Numbered from the stretch's first letter, positions 20,919 to 33,970 are shown. The stretch is DNA of 64,000 bases from Lutjanus erythropterus (GCA_020091685.1 CM034597.1:34252801-34316800); one strand, 5' to 3'. Program-made: numbers and translations. The notes: generated from the letters alone by a model not told the origin.

Positions 20919-23099
20919 TTGAGAGTATAGAGGGGTGGGGTGGGGGTGGAGGGGTTGGGCTGTCATGTTGCCTTCCTCCCCAGTCATTTGCTCTGGACAG
21001 CTCCATGGTAACTTGAATTTTAAAGAGACTTTGGATTGAATATTTAGGATGCCATTCCTGTTGTTTAACTTGTTTGCGTTGTGTCACTTAATTCCTTGCC
21101 ATGAATGAACAAAATGAAGGGCGATTAAGTATTTATTAAGGTCAGCTCTGGGCTTATCTTGCCCCTGTGGGCCTCTCATCGCCTCACAAAGAGCCATTTA
21201 AAAAAGAAGAAGAAATGCCAAAGCTTTCAAAAGCTCCAGTGAATTGCTTGTCTTGGCTTGAAACTCTTCATTGAGTTTATGGCTCTACTCTTGATTTATG
21301 CAAATATTTATACTTTTCTGACTTCCTAAAAATAGTCTCGCTCCTCCCCCTGAGTGTTACTTGGAAATTAAACCTCACTATGAAGTCATAGAGCTAAAAT
21401 ATTGGCTTAATTAAGCTGCAGCTAATTTATTTCTGTCCTGACTTGTCCCTTAATTATTGTGTAAAAGAACATCATGTCAGTTATCACCCAAAGCTCCTTA
21501 TATGTATATGTGTGAGTGAGGGATGTTGTGCACATGAGCATGCATGCACATCTCCGGTCGGTGTGTATATGCATGTTTGTATTTGCAGTCGGAGGATTTA
21601 TAGTTTTGTTGTGTTGTGGCAGCAGATTGGTTTGCCGGCAGGCAGGCAGTATCCAGGCATCGTGTTTTGGCCGGAGCTGAGCTCAGGAGCGGCGTGTCAG
21701 TCAAAGCTGATGTTGAGACTGAGCCATAGACACCACAAACAGATCCTCTCCCAGGAGGCAGATATTCTTTTCTTTTATTTTATTTTGAAGCTCTGTGGTT
21801 CAAACTAAGAGGAAAATACTGACCGCTTTGTAACACAGCAGTAGTGGGCAAAGAAAAGGAAGAAAAAAAGAAATGTTTTTTTGTATCTCCACAAAACAGC
21901 TTTTAAAACAATAGTTTATCAGGCAGAAAATAAGCTGATCTCCTAAAATGCTGTAGACTTAGATGAGAAAATTGACACCGCTCTCATGTCTGTCTGTTAA
22001 TTATGAAGCTGCTCGTTAGCTTAGCAATAAAAACTGGAAACGAGGGCGGGGGGGCTAGTTTGGCTTTGTCCAAAATTCAAAATATGTCTAAAGCTTGTTG
22101 ATTAACATGTTATATCCTGTTTGTTTAATTCATGCAAAATCAAAGTATGAATTTGACAACTTGTGGTTTTACGAGCAGATATGTGCCAGACTATTTCTTG
22201 GCCTGGAGCGCCGTCTTTCTGCACTTTTCGCTTCACAACATGTCAGTTTTACGAGGGATGTGCACGGTTACTTCTCTGGTCAATTAAACTTTGACACGCT
22301 CTCTAGTCAGCACCCGAAACACTAGTCCGTTAAACTAATTATTATTTTATCAATGCAGAACACCGGTTAACTGTTGTGTCTAAGAAAGTAAAGACCTCGT
22401 AAAACCAGTGCAGTTTGGCAGTTATTTGATCTAGAAAATGAAAAATAAGGTTGCGTGTTGGCTGTGTCAGAATTAAGTGGCACATAAAGGTATGTGAACG
22501 TTAACCTGCAAGGAGAGCAGACTGCTGGTGCTAGCACTGCTAACATTAGCTACATTTGGCAAACCAATTAGAAAACTTAGTGTTTTCCTACTTTTAGATG
22601 AGTCAGCTACTCTAATTTTAAATTGTCATTTAACTGACAGAGAAATTAGTCACTAGAGGAGCATCCCTAGTGTTAACAATTATGCAAACAAGATGTAATA
22701 TTACATCAGAGGTGCTGAGAGGCAGGTTTAGTTACCTTCAGACAGACCCATGCTAGCTGTTTCCCCCTGTTTTCAGTGTTTGTGCTAAGCTAAGCCAACC
22801 ACGTGCTGGTTGTCGCTTCATATTAAAGTGGAAAGTATAAACGGTATAGACACTATACTGGTATGAATTAGCTCTAAGGAATGAATTTTGACTATATCGT
22901 GCTGACCAGAAGAGACAAAAAGCAGACAACAGTGGTTACAAAGGGTGGCAATACTCGATATACTTGAGAAAAGGCTTTTTTTTATGTCATTGTATTTATG
23001 TATTGCACATTAAATGCTCTTAAAGTACTTATACTTAATTCATATTAGATTCATTTTTCCATTTCCTGTGACATTTGTGGGATATTTATGATGTACGTT

Positions 23100-23420
23100 T
23101 GGTGGAAAAAAAATAGCTGTTTGGGTCAAAATAATTTGGCTTCAAGTGGGAATCAAACCCCAGTCTCCAGTGTGAAATCAATGGCTAAAATCTCCACCAC
23201 ATCATCCTCCCAACATGGACTTTGTCGCTCTTTGTACTACGTTCATCCTTTCCCTACTGTTACTTAGTGTAACCCGAACCATGATCTTTTCCTAAACCTT
23301 GCTAAGTAGTTCTGGTGCCCAGATCTAAACAAACTGTGACCGTTTCACATGGTGGTACGCAACCGTTGTACCAACAAACAAGCTCCATTCATATCGTGTT
23401 CTCAGCGGCGTATTGTTCTC
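23100..23420. repeat. teleost interspersed repeat with tRNA-like B-box
   Basis: The reverse strand of 23144-23215 has GGTTTGATTCCC, resembling a B-box. The part at 23265-23390 (GATCTTTTCCTAAACCTTGC, GTAGTTCTGGTGCC) matches a fish repeat I recall. Class and exact ends are unknown. Confidence 0.4.
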
Positions 23421-24599
23421 TGTAAGAGACATACCTCTGCATTGCTCAACATTTTGATGACATTTATTCCTGCTTGCTCAGTAGATTCAAAGTAGCTACA
23501 GAATGAGATGTGAGTGCAGGTGTAATATAATCCTCCTTGGCTGCTGTCAAGTCATGTCAGAACGATATGGCGTCTGGTTTCTGCATTGTGCCAGCAAAGT
23601 TGTTACTGAGCTGCAGAGTTTTTTTCTTTTTTTTTCCCTTTTACACATAAACACACATGGCCAATGGTTGGAGGTACAATCATTTGTCTTGTCTGATGTG
23701 TCTGTACTTGGACAGATTTATGGAGGATGGTAGCTCTAAAGACAGATCAGGTGATGGAGGCGAAACTTGAGGCATCAGGGTTCATACCGGGATGGTTTAT
23801 GAGTTGTGTGAGTCACATGATGGTGTCTGCAAAGAGTGTAGCAACTTGTTTAGGCAATTTTAAACAATTGATTATCAGCGAAACTAACTGGATTGTTTAT
23901 TAGGTGGCAGCATTTTATGCGTATCATGATGCAGGGGTTACGATTCAGTTTATCACAATATATTGCAAAACTGTCAGTAAGGTGCTATATTTCTATTTTT
24001 TTCTAATTTTTGGATAAAATTTCATAGTAGAAAGAACATACCAACATATGCATGAAATTTGAGTTAAAAATTGTAACTTTTTTATGCAATCAGAGCAGTA
24101 AAGACAGACTCGTACAAAGCAACCTTTTTCCTGGACCCTCTCCTCCAGCCTCTCCTGATCCCTGTTGACACTGTGGCCCCACCCCTTAAAATATCCTGTG
24201 CAAAGGGCACAAGGGTGAATTTGGAAGGCATATGACAGGAGGTGCATGGTACATGAAAAAGCACACACAACTCTCATATTGTAGTGCAGCAATAATAATT
24301 TTGTATATTTAAGTCATAATGATGCAAACATTGATGTTACTATTCTTCTTCTGTTATATTTAAGGTAGATTACACTCTTTGTAATACAGCTATGGCTTTG
24401 TGAAACTGTGGAGAAGTAGTTCCAAGTGATAGCAGTTCTGGATTTCAAAATAAATGTTTTTTAGAGCATCAGGGAGCAATAATCTGGCCCTCACAGCCCC
24501 ACATGTGTCGGGCCGTGCGGTGGCTGCGGCCTCGTTGCCAGGCACGGACCGGTTGACATGTCTCTGAAGTTTCACGTTTCTTGGACACAGAAGGAAGGG

Positions 24600-25270
24600 G
24601 TTTAATGTCACTTCCTATCTCCAATACATGGTGTTGTGTCCCAGTATATCAAGTGGAGACGACATCATGAAAATTTAATGTGAAACAAATGATGACTATC
24701 ACACAAGGCTTCGAGACATTTGGGGCAGATTTGACCATTTACGCTCAAGTTACAGCAACTTCCCGTTTCATGGTGAAACAATTTGATGCTCTTCCATGAA
24801 AAACTGAAGCTTTTAATAAGTTTTCAACGCAAAAGTGTCCAGATTGCACACAGGAGTTTGTTTAAGCACAAAACCTGTAAATCTAAAAATAAAAACCAGC
24901 CACTTAATTCAAAATGGCCGACTTCCTGTTGGGTTTAGGCTGTGGCTCCAGGAGGCTTGTTTGTACATCTGGGCATGATAGACATGTCTATTGATTTTTC
25001 ATGCATGTAGGTGAAATGTGCTGCAGGGGCTGCTTTCATTCAACTTTCGCCACAACTGACGTGGGTGCTGAGTTTCATCAGTGTTTGAGCACCATTTGGA
25101 GGAAACACAACACAAAAATGAACCACTGCTGTGTGTCTTTTCTCACACCCTTACTGTACAGAGCTTTGTTGAAGGGCCTTTCAATGACTTGTCTTACTTT
25201 TCTCAGAATTTTGGACCTAATTGGGTCACACTGTGAGTCCATGTCTCTTTTTTTAGATTGTATAGTCCCT
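24600..25270. repeat. probable teleost interspersed repeat
   Basis: AAAATGGCCGACTTCCTGTT and neighbouring text (GGCTGTGGCTCCAGGAGG, GTGCTGAGTTTCATCAG) are familiar from dispersed fish repeats. Ends are not defined and the internal open frames are unremarkable. Confidence 0.4.
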
Positions 25271-26185
25271 CCCCTGAAGTTTTCTTTTGGGCAGACACAA
25301 TGAGACAGGACAGAAGATGCACTGAAAGAGCTACAACACCGAAAAGAATTTGGGTTGCAAGCCAACATATTGAGGAGGAAATGGCATTAGCAATAGCAGG
25401 CTGCGCTGCCAGGACGCCTCAACGGGATGCAAGTGTTGACATGTGATGCAACCCTGGACGACTGCAGCTCTGCACTGGTGCTAAAAGAAAAATCGACACT
25501 GAGAATCCTCATTACCATATGAATGAGTGTCAACAGGAATGTATGGCACACAGCAAAAGATTCCCTCTGAAGGAGGGGGAGCATGAAACTCTGTACACAC
25601 AACAAAGTGTTGTCTGTATGGAGGAGAAAAAAAACATAGCTGGTGTGTGTTTTGCACTTATCAAAAGAGGCAAAAGGAATTCAGCAAATAAAAGAAAAGC
25701 TGATGGGAAAGTGGATCAAGTGTTTTGTCTCAGAGGAGCAAAAGATCCAAGTCATTCAGAAGATTTAGACATGAATATAATTGGGTTTACTGTTAGGCTC
25801 ACGTGGCGCAGGTTCACACCAGCACATCCAGGAAATCAGCTTTTTTCTTTACATTCCTTTCAGCACCTCAGACAAACCCACATCGCTCCTCCCCATCCAC
25901 CTCTCCCTCTCTCTTCTTCTCTACATTTTCTCACACAGACGTGCACCCTTGTATTACGTGCTCTGGCCATCTGTTACCTTCAGGTCAGGGGTGCGAGTTT
26001 TCCGTGTCCTGAACACATCGTCTTCATGCCATCGCGGCAGGCGCAGGGAGCCGGGCTGTGTTCGCTCCGTTATGGAAATGTTGTTTTGCATTGTGTTTAG
26101 AGGAGGTTAGTATGTACCTGTGGAGGAGATGTTGGCTTACTTCTGCCTCCTAGAAAGCTATCTTGTTTGCATAGATGAAAAATTA

Positions 26186-26940
26186 AAGGAATAGTTCACG
26201 TTATTTCAAGTGGGTTTGTGTGAGACACTTACCCTTAGTAAGTGTATTGCCTACAATAGATGGCAGCTGGTGTTTTGGAGAAACAGTAAGAGTGCACCAG
26301 TTTAAGTGTCCCTTATAGTAAGAATATTTTCACTGCTTTACCTGGCTGTCAGACAGCAGACAGAAACTGCTCTCATATAAGCCGAATAGTGCTCTCTCCA
26401 AACCAACCAAACTTCATTTGCAAAAGCAGTAATTTTACATGGCTGAAGATGGGAGTTGCTTTTGTACCACTGCCTTGATTGTGTGACTTTGTTTGTTTAA
26501 AGGATTAGTACGGATTCACCTAACTCAATAAATTGCACAAACTGACAGATGAGGGCTGCAGTAGACCAACATATCCCAAGGTTTTGCAAGGTAAAAGTAC
26601 TGTTTTTGCCAAAGGAGTTTGGTTGATCAGGAGAGAGCGAAATTTGGCTCATATAACGGCGGTTTCCGAGCTGAACAGGCTGTCTGACAGCAAGGTAAAG
26701 TGGTGGAAATATTCTAAATATAGCATACAATTAACATACTGATTGTTTTTTTGTTTTTTTTTTGTAGGAGGGACTTTTTTTTAAATACATTTTGTTGCTG
26801 ACCCTGTCCACAGCAGATCTTTGATTAGCCTCCTACACCAGAGCTCCTGCTGCCTCTGCAAACTGGGGGTGTACTGTAGGTAAACACAAAGATTAGTATC
26901 TCATAAAAACCCACATTAAATATCCCAACTATCCTTTTAA
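26186..26940. repeat. AACTATCC-type dispersed element(s)
   Basis: It begins with TTAAAGGAATAGTTCACG and ends with AACTATCCTTTTAA, which are inverted. The interior (AGTAGACCAACATATCCC, GGAGTTTGGTTGATC, GACCCTGTCCACAGCAG) shares long stretches with 54.38-54.77 kb. A second start-like word at about 26499 suggests one copy inserted in or beside another. Confidence 0.6.
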
Positions 26941-28539
26941 AGTAATAAAAATAAGTAAAAGTTTAGATATTCTGCTGGCTTTCATTTGAAAACAGTCCAT
27001 CCCTGTTTTTTTTTTAAAGCAAACCCTTGCAATTTCTTTTCATTTCGTCATTTCGTTTGTAGGTAAATGAGTTGTGTGATCTTAAAAATGATCTCAATTT
27101 ATCAAAGCCCAAGATGAGGTCTTCTAAACTCTGCAAATCTTCAGTTTACTGTCACATAAGAAATAAAAGCAAAAAGTCTTTAACACTGGGATACTGGAAC
27201 AAGATAATGATGTACAATTTTTCAGTTATCAAAATAGTTGCAGATTAATTCTCTGATGATTGATGAATAGATTAATCAACTGATCTTTTTAGCTCAACAG
27301 ATGTTCTCCACCCACAAGGGTCTAAAATGGACTTAATTTTTGTCTTTCTGTTTTTCTTTCAAGTGTTTGTTTCCTTTGTGTTTTTGCCTCTAAGTGTATT
27401 TTTAATTGAGTTTTTCAGTGAACACCTTTAGAAATGGTTTATCTTGTAAAAACAGTGCCCCTTGAGAACTATATATTATAGTTTAAAGATGATTTTTTTA
27501 AGGAAAGCAGACTCAGAGATTCCACTATCTGCTTTTCATCAGGCTGAATGTTCTGCAGCACAGAAACCCTCTGCTAGAATCTTAAGTAGGTTTTCACATC
27601 AAAAACAATTTAAGGGAGGCAAACAGAGATGGGCTGGGGTGTGCTGTGGTTTGATATTTGACACCAGTGAAAATGGCTAAAAACCTCACTCATTAAGTCA
27701 AACCAGTGTCTTGCAGTCGTTGCTTTGTGTTGCTCCGTGTGAAGGAGTGTGACAGTGGAAGGAGACGGCTGTACGGCGAGGCTGTAAATCTGGAGCTGTG
27801 GTCTGGAATGCTGCTCGTGTCGGGACACGCTTCCTCTTCCAGTTATGAAAGACCCCTTAAAGAAGATGGCATGCTGACAACAACTCCATGCATAACCATC
27901 TCACCTCTCCTCAGTCTCGTGTTACGGGATCGCGCGTTGGCGGCAGAGTCTGCAGTTTTTGGATCCGTCTTGGTCTAAAAAATCTTTCTCTTCATTCTTT
28001 CCTGACACGTATGCCACTTATTTACACTTTTGAATATTCCTCTTTTTCTACAACTTTTCTACAACTTAAAACAAACTTAGTTTTCACCTCTTAAATATTC
28101 CTTTCTTTATGTCTGTGCCTCTAAGTGACTATAAAGCCAGTGCCTTTTTAATTTCAGTCAACCCTCGTTTGATGTAGCTGGATTGGTGAGATGACAGTTC
28201 CTCTTGCTAAATATCAATTACAGGCTAAAGAGTCTGCAGTTTTGGATGCATCCTGGACTTAAAAGTCTTCAAGAGTTTTTTTGTAACTGTCCGACAAGGC
28301 TAGTTTACAGATATATCAAATTACTATTGTAACATATTCCTCTGGAGGCTTCATCTCATGTAGATTTAAAGGGATAGCATGCTAGTAAAGTTTTGAGAAA
28401 CAGCAGGAGTATTGTGTGAGAAGCTAAGCAATGTTCTGTTGGGGACAGAATCAGCGGCAAAACATATTTTAGCCATTTAAAAAGGCCTACCTAAAAAAAA
28501 AGCTAGCCTCAATCAGCTAATTTGTTTGTGTTATTGCGC

Positions 28540-28680
28540 TTTAAAACACTGAAGTCAAACAATAACACAAAGTAAGGCAGGAGTAGACAGGGAACTCCCA
28601 TGTTCTGCAATGTAAAGTTACTGTTTTTGCCAATGGAGTCTGGTGGCTTTGATACCTGGCTTATCTAACAACAGTTTTCC
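28540..28680. repeat. fragment of AACTATCC-type element
   Basis: ACACTGAAGTCAAACAATAA and GTTTTTGCCAATGGAGTCTG match the left part of the copies at 26.5 and 54.38 kb. It stops where the GGTTCT/AGAACC array begins. Confidence 0.55.
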
Positions 28681-29416
28681 ATCTTAGAAATAAGGGCTCC
28701 AAAGGGCTTCCTGAAGGACTGAGGTTCTATCCAGAACCATTTGCTTCTGAAAAACCCTTTTTTGAAGAAAGTATTTGTTAAAATTTCTTTGCAAGACTGA
28801 GGGTTCCCATTAAGAACCCTTTTCATCCAAACAATCTTTTTAGAAGCAAAAGCTCAGGAAAAAGTTTTTCATCAAGAGTTTGTCAAGGTTTTTTTCTTCT
28901 TCTTTTCTGTAGAACCCCCTCAGTGTGTTCTAGATAAAACCCTTGGAATATAAAAATGTTCTTGGTAGAACCCCCTGAGTGTGCTCTAGTTCAAATCCTT
29001 GGCATATAAAATGGTTCTCTGTAGAGCCCCCTTAGCAGGTTCTAGATAAAACCCTTTGAATGTAAAAAGGTTCTTTCCCCTGAGCATGTTGTAGATAAAA
29101 TTCCTGGAATATAAAACAGTTCTTGGTAGAACCCCTTGGTTGAGTTCTTGTTGGCACCCTTAGAAGTTTGAAAAGTTCTGTATAGAACCCCCAGAGAGGG
29201 CTCTGGGTGGAACTATTACATGTTTGAAGGGTTCTCTGCAGAACCTCCCATACGGGGTTGTGGGTGAAAGTGCTATATATAATTTTTGGTAGAACTCTCT
29301 GAAAGGGCTCCAAGTGGAGCCTTAATCAAAGGTTTTAACAGGAGACAAAAAGTGTTCTCTATGGGGACAGCCGAAGAACCCTTTATAGTTCTAGAGAACA
29401 TTATTTTTTTTCAGGG
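28681..29416. mobile_element. GGTTCT/AGAACC palindromic-array element, copy A (inverted)
   Basis: It starts with TCTTAGAAATAAGGG and ends near ACATTATTTTTTTTCAGGGT. Between them is a series of modules with GGTTCTNNNNAGAACC-like cores spaced about 55-60 bp. Its first 110 bp is the reverse complement of the last 110 bp of copy C, so it is in opposite orientation. The open frame on the minus strand at 29032-29313 is periodic and an artefact of the repeats. Confidence 0.7.
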
Positions 29417-30280
29417 TGGCTCCAGCTGACTATGACTCTAACTATGGATGTGTATCTTTAAAATATCATTAGAAGGAACTCCAGGCCAGAACGTCTGAGA
29501 ACAAAACAGCAGATTGTTATATCCAGCCAGCCTGGGACTTCACATTAACTCATGGGACTCAGTGTATTAAACATGCTGCATGTTTCCCATTCACTCTGTG
29601 GCCGGCACATGCTAAAGCTACTGAGCTCCAGGCCCTCAAACACAGCATCAGCCCTAATCCAGGCTAATGCAAACACACTGCCGGCTCAGGTCATACAAAC
29701 ACGTTTCTGGCAGGAACAGAGCAGAGCAGAAAGGAAGGAATACTTTAAGATGTGCTTTATATCCTGGCTGCACGGTGGTTTAAACCCATGACAGAGAAAC
29801 TGCGGCGGTTTGTGTTTTTGTAGTTCAAGCTATTTGTTTTTTTGGAGATTAGGAATGCCTCAAAAGTGGCCTCTGTTCTTGCCACTGAAAGCTGTTTTAT
29901 AAACTCACTGGTGCCTTATATAATCAGCTGGAACTCAGAGGAATGGCATCCCTAACACAATCAATTTCATCCCACTTTATATCATACTTGGCATATTTCT
30001 CAGGGGGGTAAAAAGTCAAGCAGAACGGCAAGATAAAAGTTCAAGACTGGTTTTGTTTTGTTGTTGTGGTGAGTTGGGAGTTTGTGTTTTTTTTGTGGCA
30101 CTGGAGAACCACTTACCCTTCTCAAGTCCCGCCTCTTTTTCGTCTGTGTTCCAATGACAGTTGAGAAAGCTTGGTGCATGACATTTGTTTCCTGTAGCCC
30201 ACTGAGATATGCTAGGCTAGATATGTGAGAGGCTTGTCTATGTTGAAAAGAAAACCAAATTCTTTCTTTTGTCTATGAAA

Positions 30281-30656
30281 CACTCTGTGGGTTCTACTGG
30301 GAACCTTTTGATATTCTGAAGGTTTTGTCTTAAACACACACAGGACATTCTTCCAAGAAACTTTTTATATTACAAGGGTTTACCTAGAACCCACCAAGCG
30401 GACTCTATTGAGAGCCCTTTTTACATGATCTAGAACCCACTCAGGTTCTTCAAGAATTTCAACAATCCTTGAAGAATTCGTTCTTCCATAAAGGATTCTT
30501 TGGATGAAAAGGCTTCTTGATGGAACCCTTAATCTTCCAAGGAATCCTTGACAAACTCTTTCTTCAAAAAAGGGGTTCTGCAGAAGTAGATGGTTCTGTG
30601 TAGAACCTCAGCCCTTCAAGAGGAACCCTTGTGGAACTCTTATTTCTCAGAGCGCT
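30281..30656. mobile_element. GGTTCT/AGAACC palindromic-array element, copy B (short)
   Basis: Opens at CACTCTGTGGGTTCTACTGG and closes at CTTATTTCTCAGAG, matching the right end of copy C. It has fewer modules than A or C. Confidence 0.65.
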
Positions 30657-30877
30657 GGAGGCACTTGTGTTAGATTTCGATTTTTTGCGAAGTGAAAATA
30701 TTCCCGGTCTATAATTTGGTGGATGTTCGCCTGGCGTGCGTGAAAATGCATTTCCTTGAGGAAAGGAGAAGTTGTCATTATAGCATGTGGAGGGGCTCGT
30801 CTGGGAGCTGCAGAGGATCAAAACAGTCTTTTACACGAGCCTGCTGTACATGTTAGAGCAAGACCCTGCCCTCCCCG

Positions 30878-30878
<1 letters not shown>

Positions 30879-30917
<39 letters not shown>
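30879..30917. repeat. (CA)n microsatellite
   Basis: Uninterrupted CA run in intron 1. Confidence 0.95.
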
Positions 30918-30920
<3 letters not shown>

Positions 30921-32081
30921 CAGAGGTTGTTTTTCTCCGACTGCATCTGCTCATCAAGCCTTATGAAAATAAAAGCACGTCAGATGATTTGTAAACGCGC
31001 TTTTTGATTTCTTGGAAAACAAATTCTTACTATCTGAGTGAAAAAAAACATCCTCAAGCACATGAACACGCTTGATGCTATGCAGGAACTTTTTTTAATG
31101 CTTTCTTTGGGACATTAACGAACCACGTCACCATCTCTATTATTTGTCCTTCTTCGCTGCACACATCGCCACTGGCTGTACTTATCGTCTCCCCCTTACA
31201 CACACACGCCCTCCCCTCTCTGCTCTATTTTCACAGCTGTAATGCCAGCGGTTTCTCGCTTCTTCTTTTTTTTTTTCCAAGTTGCTGTGATGGAAGATAT
31301 GTGTGCTAAATCCCTCCATCTCCCTGTGATTTCTTTTGAATTCAAAGCCCACATATTCCCGAAGCGTCACTGAGGAGAAAAGAGGGGGGGAAGTGCTCCT
31401 AGGGACCGTGGTGGTGTGATTGAAAGTTTGACTTTGGTCGTAAAAACAAAAGTTCATCCAAAAGTTATGAAACAGATCACAATCAAATGAGACAAAAGCA
31501 AAGACGTGGCTCTTCTTCTTCTTCTTTTTTTAAATGTTTTTAAAAGGCAGAGTCAAGAATAAGAGACGGAATGAGAGGCTATAAAATCTTAATTGCATAA
31601 TTCAGTGTTTCCTCAATTGTGGTTTCTTGATACAGATGTTTTCTTCAACTTGACAGGACATGAATAGTCTGAGATTAAACATCAGATTCAATCTTTCATT
31701 TCAGTTCAATAATTGACTCTTCCTAAGCCTCACCACTTTTTTGCTCCAATAACAGTTGAGCAAGCTCGATACCTTGGTCACATTTGGAAAATGGCTTAAC
31801 CTTAGCTAACTCAGATGAGACGCTTTTCACTCCTAGCAAAGTCCTTTAACAATTCTCAGAATTTGGTTTTCTTTTTAAAATAGACAAGACGAGCGTATAT
31901 AAAACAGAAAAGGAGAAAGTTGACTGAATTCTAAAAGAGGCGGGACTTAGGAAGGGTCATTTGAATCATGTTGATCATGCTGATGATTAGTTGCTTTTTT
32001 ATGCCTATCAAATGGGTTTTTAGTGTCTCCTTGGATGAAATTATAACTCTCACACTGTTTCTCTTCCCATCACTCCATCAG

Positions 32082-32383
32082 CTTTCATTGAGAATGTCCA
32101 AACTCCCTGTGCTAATGGACGCGAGGTGGGCAGGGCCAGCGAGTCCTCGTCATGGCGGCCACCGCTCACCACCATCACTGTCTCCAAAAAGCGCAACTGG
32201 CTGCAGCAGAGCTCCCTTGGGAAGAATCACTGCACCAAGGAGGAACTGCAGGGAATGCTGGGAGCTGAGGAGGAGGGCAGCCAGGGCTCCCATCAGTCGC
32301 CGCCTCCTCCCAGTCCCTCTCCAGACCACCTGAGCCCCTCAGGCGGAGCCCCGTCACGGCCGGTCCGCCTGCACCTGCCTCAG
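32082..32383 (+). CDS. syde2: syde2 exon 2
   Basis: Internal exon of 302 nt covering residues 652-752. Acceptor CCATCAG precedes 32082 after a pyrimidine-rich stretch. The first two bases complete the phase-1 codon begun in exon 1 (G+CT, Ala). Donor CAG|GTTAGC follows 32383 in phase 0. The product contains TVSKKRNWLQQSS (684-696), which matches my memory of a conserved SYDE2 block, then an acidic EEE (714-716) and a Pro/Ser-rich run SPPPPSPSP (724-732). No catalytic domain is encoded. The reading frame is open on both sides of the exon for some distance, so the boundaries rest on splice consensus and phase agreement. Confidence 0.88.
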
Positions 32384-33573
32384 GTTAGCCTCGAGGTCTC
32401 TCTGTTAATGATGGGATGAATAGATAGGAAGAGTAGAGCTCAACTGTGACTGCCCCCTTTGTGAACAGCTCCGGAAGTGAATTTCCCATTTATTTACCCC
32501 ACTGATGGTTCAGAAAATCCTTATATGCAGAGTTTTAAGCTTGTAACCAAGCTAATAAACTTGAAGATGAATCGTGACTATAAAACATTGTGAGTGGAGG
32601 AACTACTCATCCCATAATACAACTTATTCTTAATTAATCTTTTGTCATTATTATAGTGTTTGTGTTGTTAATAACAGTGTTGCAATATATTTAAGTTTGT
32701 ATTGTGTGTCATTGTAAGTACGCTTCTTGTTCGCTAATTTTATCTACCTAACTAGCTAGCCTGCTAGCACAACTACCCACTCATGGGTATGGTAAACATT
32801 TCCATGGTAACGGCGTGCTCCACCAATCAGAGATGTCCTTGTTACACTTTACGATTGTGGGTAATGTAGTACTTCCTAAATCTAAATGCTGTATTTGGAA
32901 TATGAATTGGATTTTCACTGCTAAGCTAACTGGGTACTGGTTGTAGCTTTATCTTTAACAAACAGGCATAAGAGTGGTATCAGTCTTTCTCATTTAAAGG
33001 ACGATGTGTATGATTTAGGGGTATATATTAGAAGAATATGTCAGAAACTGAATATTATATTTTCATCAGCTGTGTTTCTACAGTAGTTCAGTTTGACTGA
33101 TATAGAACTGCAGCAATTAATCAATTATTAATCAGTTATTTAATTAATCTCCAACTGTTGTGATAATTGATTAATTTGTTTGAGTAATATTTCAAGAAGA
33201 AAAGATAAAATCCTCTAATTTCAGCTTCTTAAATGTGCATAAGTTCTGTTTTCTTTACTCCTTTATGATAGTAAACTGAATATCTTTGGGTTGTGGACAA
33301 AACAACATTTGTCAAGAAAATAATCGACAGATTAATCAACAATAATCGTTAGTTGCAGCCCCAGACTTGTAATTGGTTGTTTGCAACTTACAACCTCACT
33401 GCTAAATGCCACTAAATCCTACACACTGGTCCTTTAACTCTCACTAACAAAGAGAATAATAAAGAAAAATAAAAAATGTCAAACTTAGGATTCATCATGT
33501 TCCAGTTCAGGTTCTTTCTTTTCATCTTTTCCTCAAATTTTAACTGAGAACTTTGTCTTCTGTCTTGATTCAG
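32384..33573 (+). other. syde2: syde2 intron 2
   Basis: Phase-0 intron of 1.19 kb with GT-AG ends. Its main recognisable content is a GCTGCAAC-type hAT-like MITE (33113-33363). The rest is AT-rich with a short CTAGCTAGC stretch near 32.75 kb and no coding signal. Confidence 0.85.
33113..33363. mobile_element. GCTGCAAC-type hAT-like MITE in intron 2
   Basis: TAGAACTGCAGCAATTAATC and GTTAGTTGCAGCCCCA are inverted ends. Flanks GACTGATA and GACTTGTA agree at 6 of 8 bases. The interior GATAGTAAACTGAATATCTT and GGGTTGTGGACAAAACAA is shared with the copy fragment near 41.1 kb. Confidence 0.7.
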
Positions 33574-33970
33574 GTCAGCGTCAGTCAGGCCAAGGGGTGT
33601 CCTCACCCTCGGAGCGTGGACCCAGCCGAGGAGAACGATGCTGACGATGAAGGAGAAATCTGGTACAACCCCATCCCTGAGGATGAGGAGCCGGAGTTGT
33701 CTCACCGACCCTCTGTTCGGCTGCTGGTTCCCCCTCGTGCGGAGCCCCAGAGGAGGCCCAGCAGGGGCGGGGATGCGGGTCACGGTGGCAGGAGCCTGGG
33801 GTGCACAGGGCCGGAGGCACTCGGGGAAAGCCTCGGCGGCGGTGGCGGCAGTTCAGGAGATGGGAGTCAGGGGAATGCTATACATTCCACAGAGGCTCCA
33901 CATCTGCACAGACAGATGCTCGCGTGCAAACCTCAGGAGGAGGGGGGGCCTTCCACCAGCAGAGCCACAG
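33574..33970 (+). CDS. syde2: syde2 exon 3 (GEIWYNPIPEDEE motif)
   Basis: Internal exon of 397 nt, residues 753-884 plus one base of codon 885. Acceptor TTGATTCAG precedes 33574 and donor CAG|GTAAGG follows 33970. The incoming phase is 0 and the outgoing phase 1, both matching the neighbours. Residues 779-791 read GEIWYNPIPEDEE, a hallmark also found in SYDE1, so this is one of the strongest family markers in the window. The remainder is Gly/Pro/Arg-rich (for example a Gly run near residue 845) and probably unstructured. Reading through the donor gives a tail with no family similarity, so that part is intron. Confidence 0.92.

Larger units (their letters stand above)
18581..32081 (+). other. 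syde2: syde2 intron 1
   Basis: Phase-1 intron of 13.5 kb with GT-AG ends (GTAGGA...CCATCAG). It holds an E-box hairpin (19353-19392), (TG)n and (CA)n tracts, a repeat with a tRNA-like B-box (about 23.1-23.4 kb), a teleost repeat at about 24.6-25.3 kb, AACTATCC-type elements (about 26.2-26.9 and 28.5-28.7 kb) and two inverted GGTTCT/AGAACC arrays (28.7-29.4 and 30.3-30.7 kb). Repeat-poor sequence at about 21.1-21.45 kb may be regulatory. In 18.6-19.3, 19.4-20.8, 21.5-23.1 and 31.0-32.0 kb I see no gene or clear element beyond simple repeats. Confidence 0.85.

Noticed and set aside
25519..26100. 193-codon open frame
   Set aside because: No recognisable domain, overlapping open frames on the same strand, and no splice or promoter context; a chance frame.
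29032..29313. Periodic minus-strand peptide in array copy A
   Set aside because: Its periodicity comes from the GGTTCT/AGAACC modules, not from a repeat protein.
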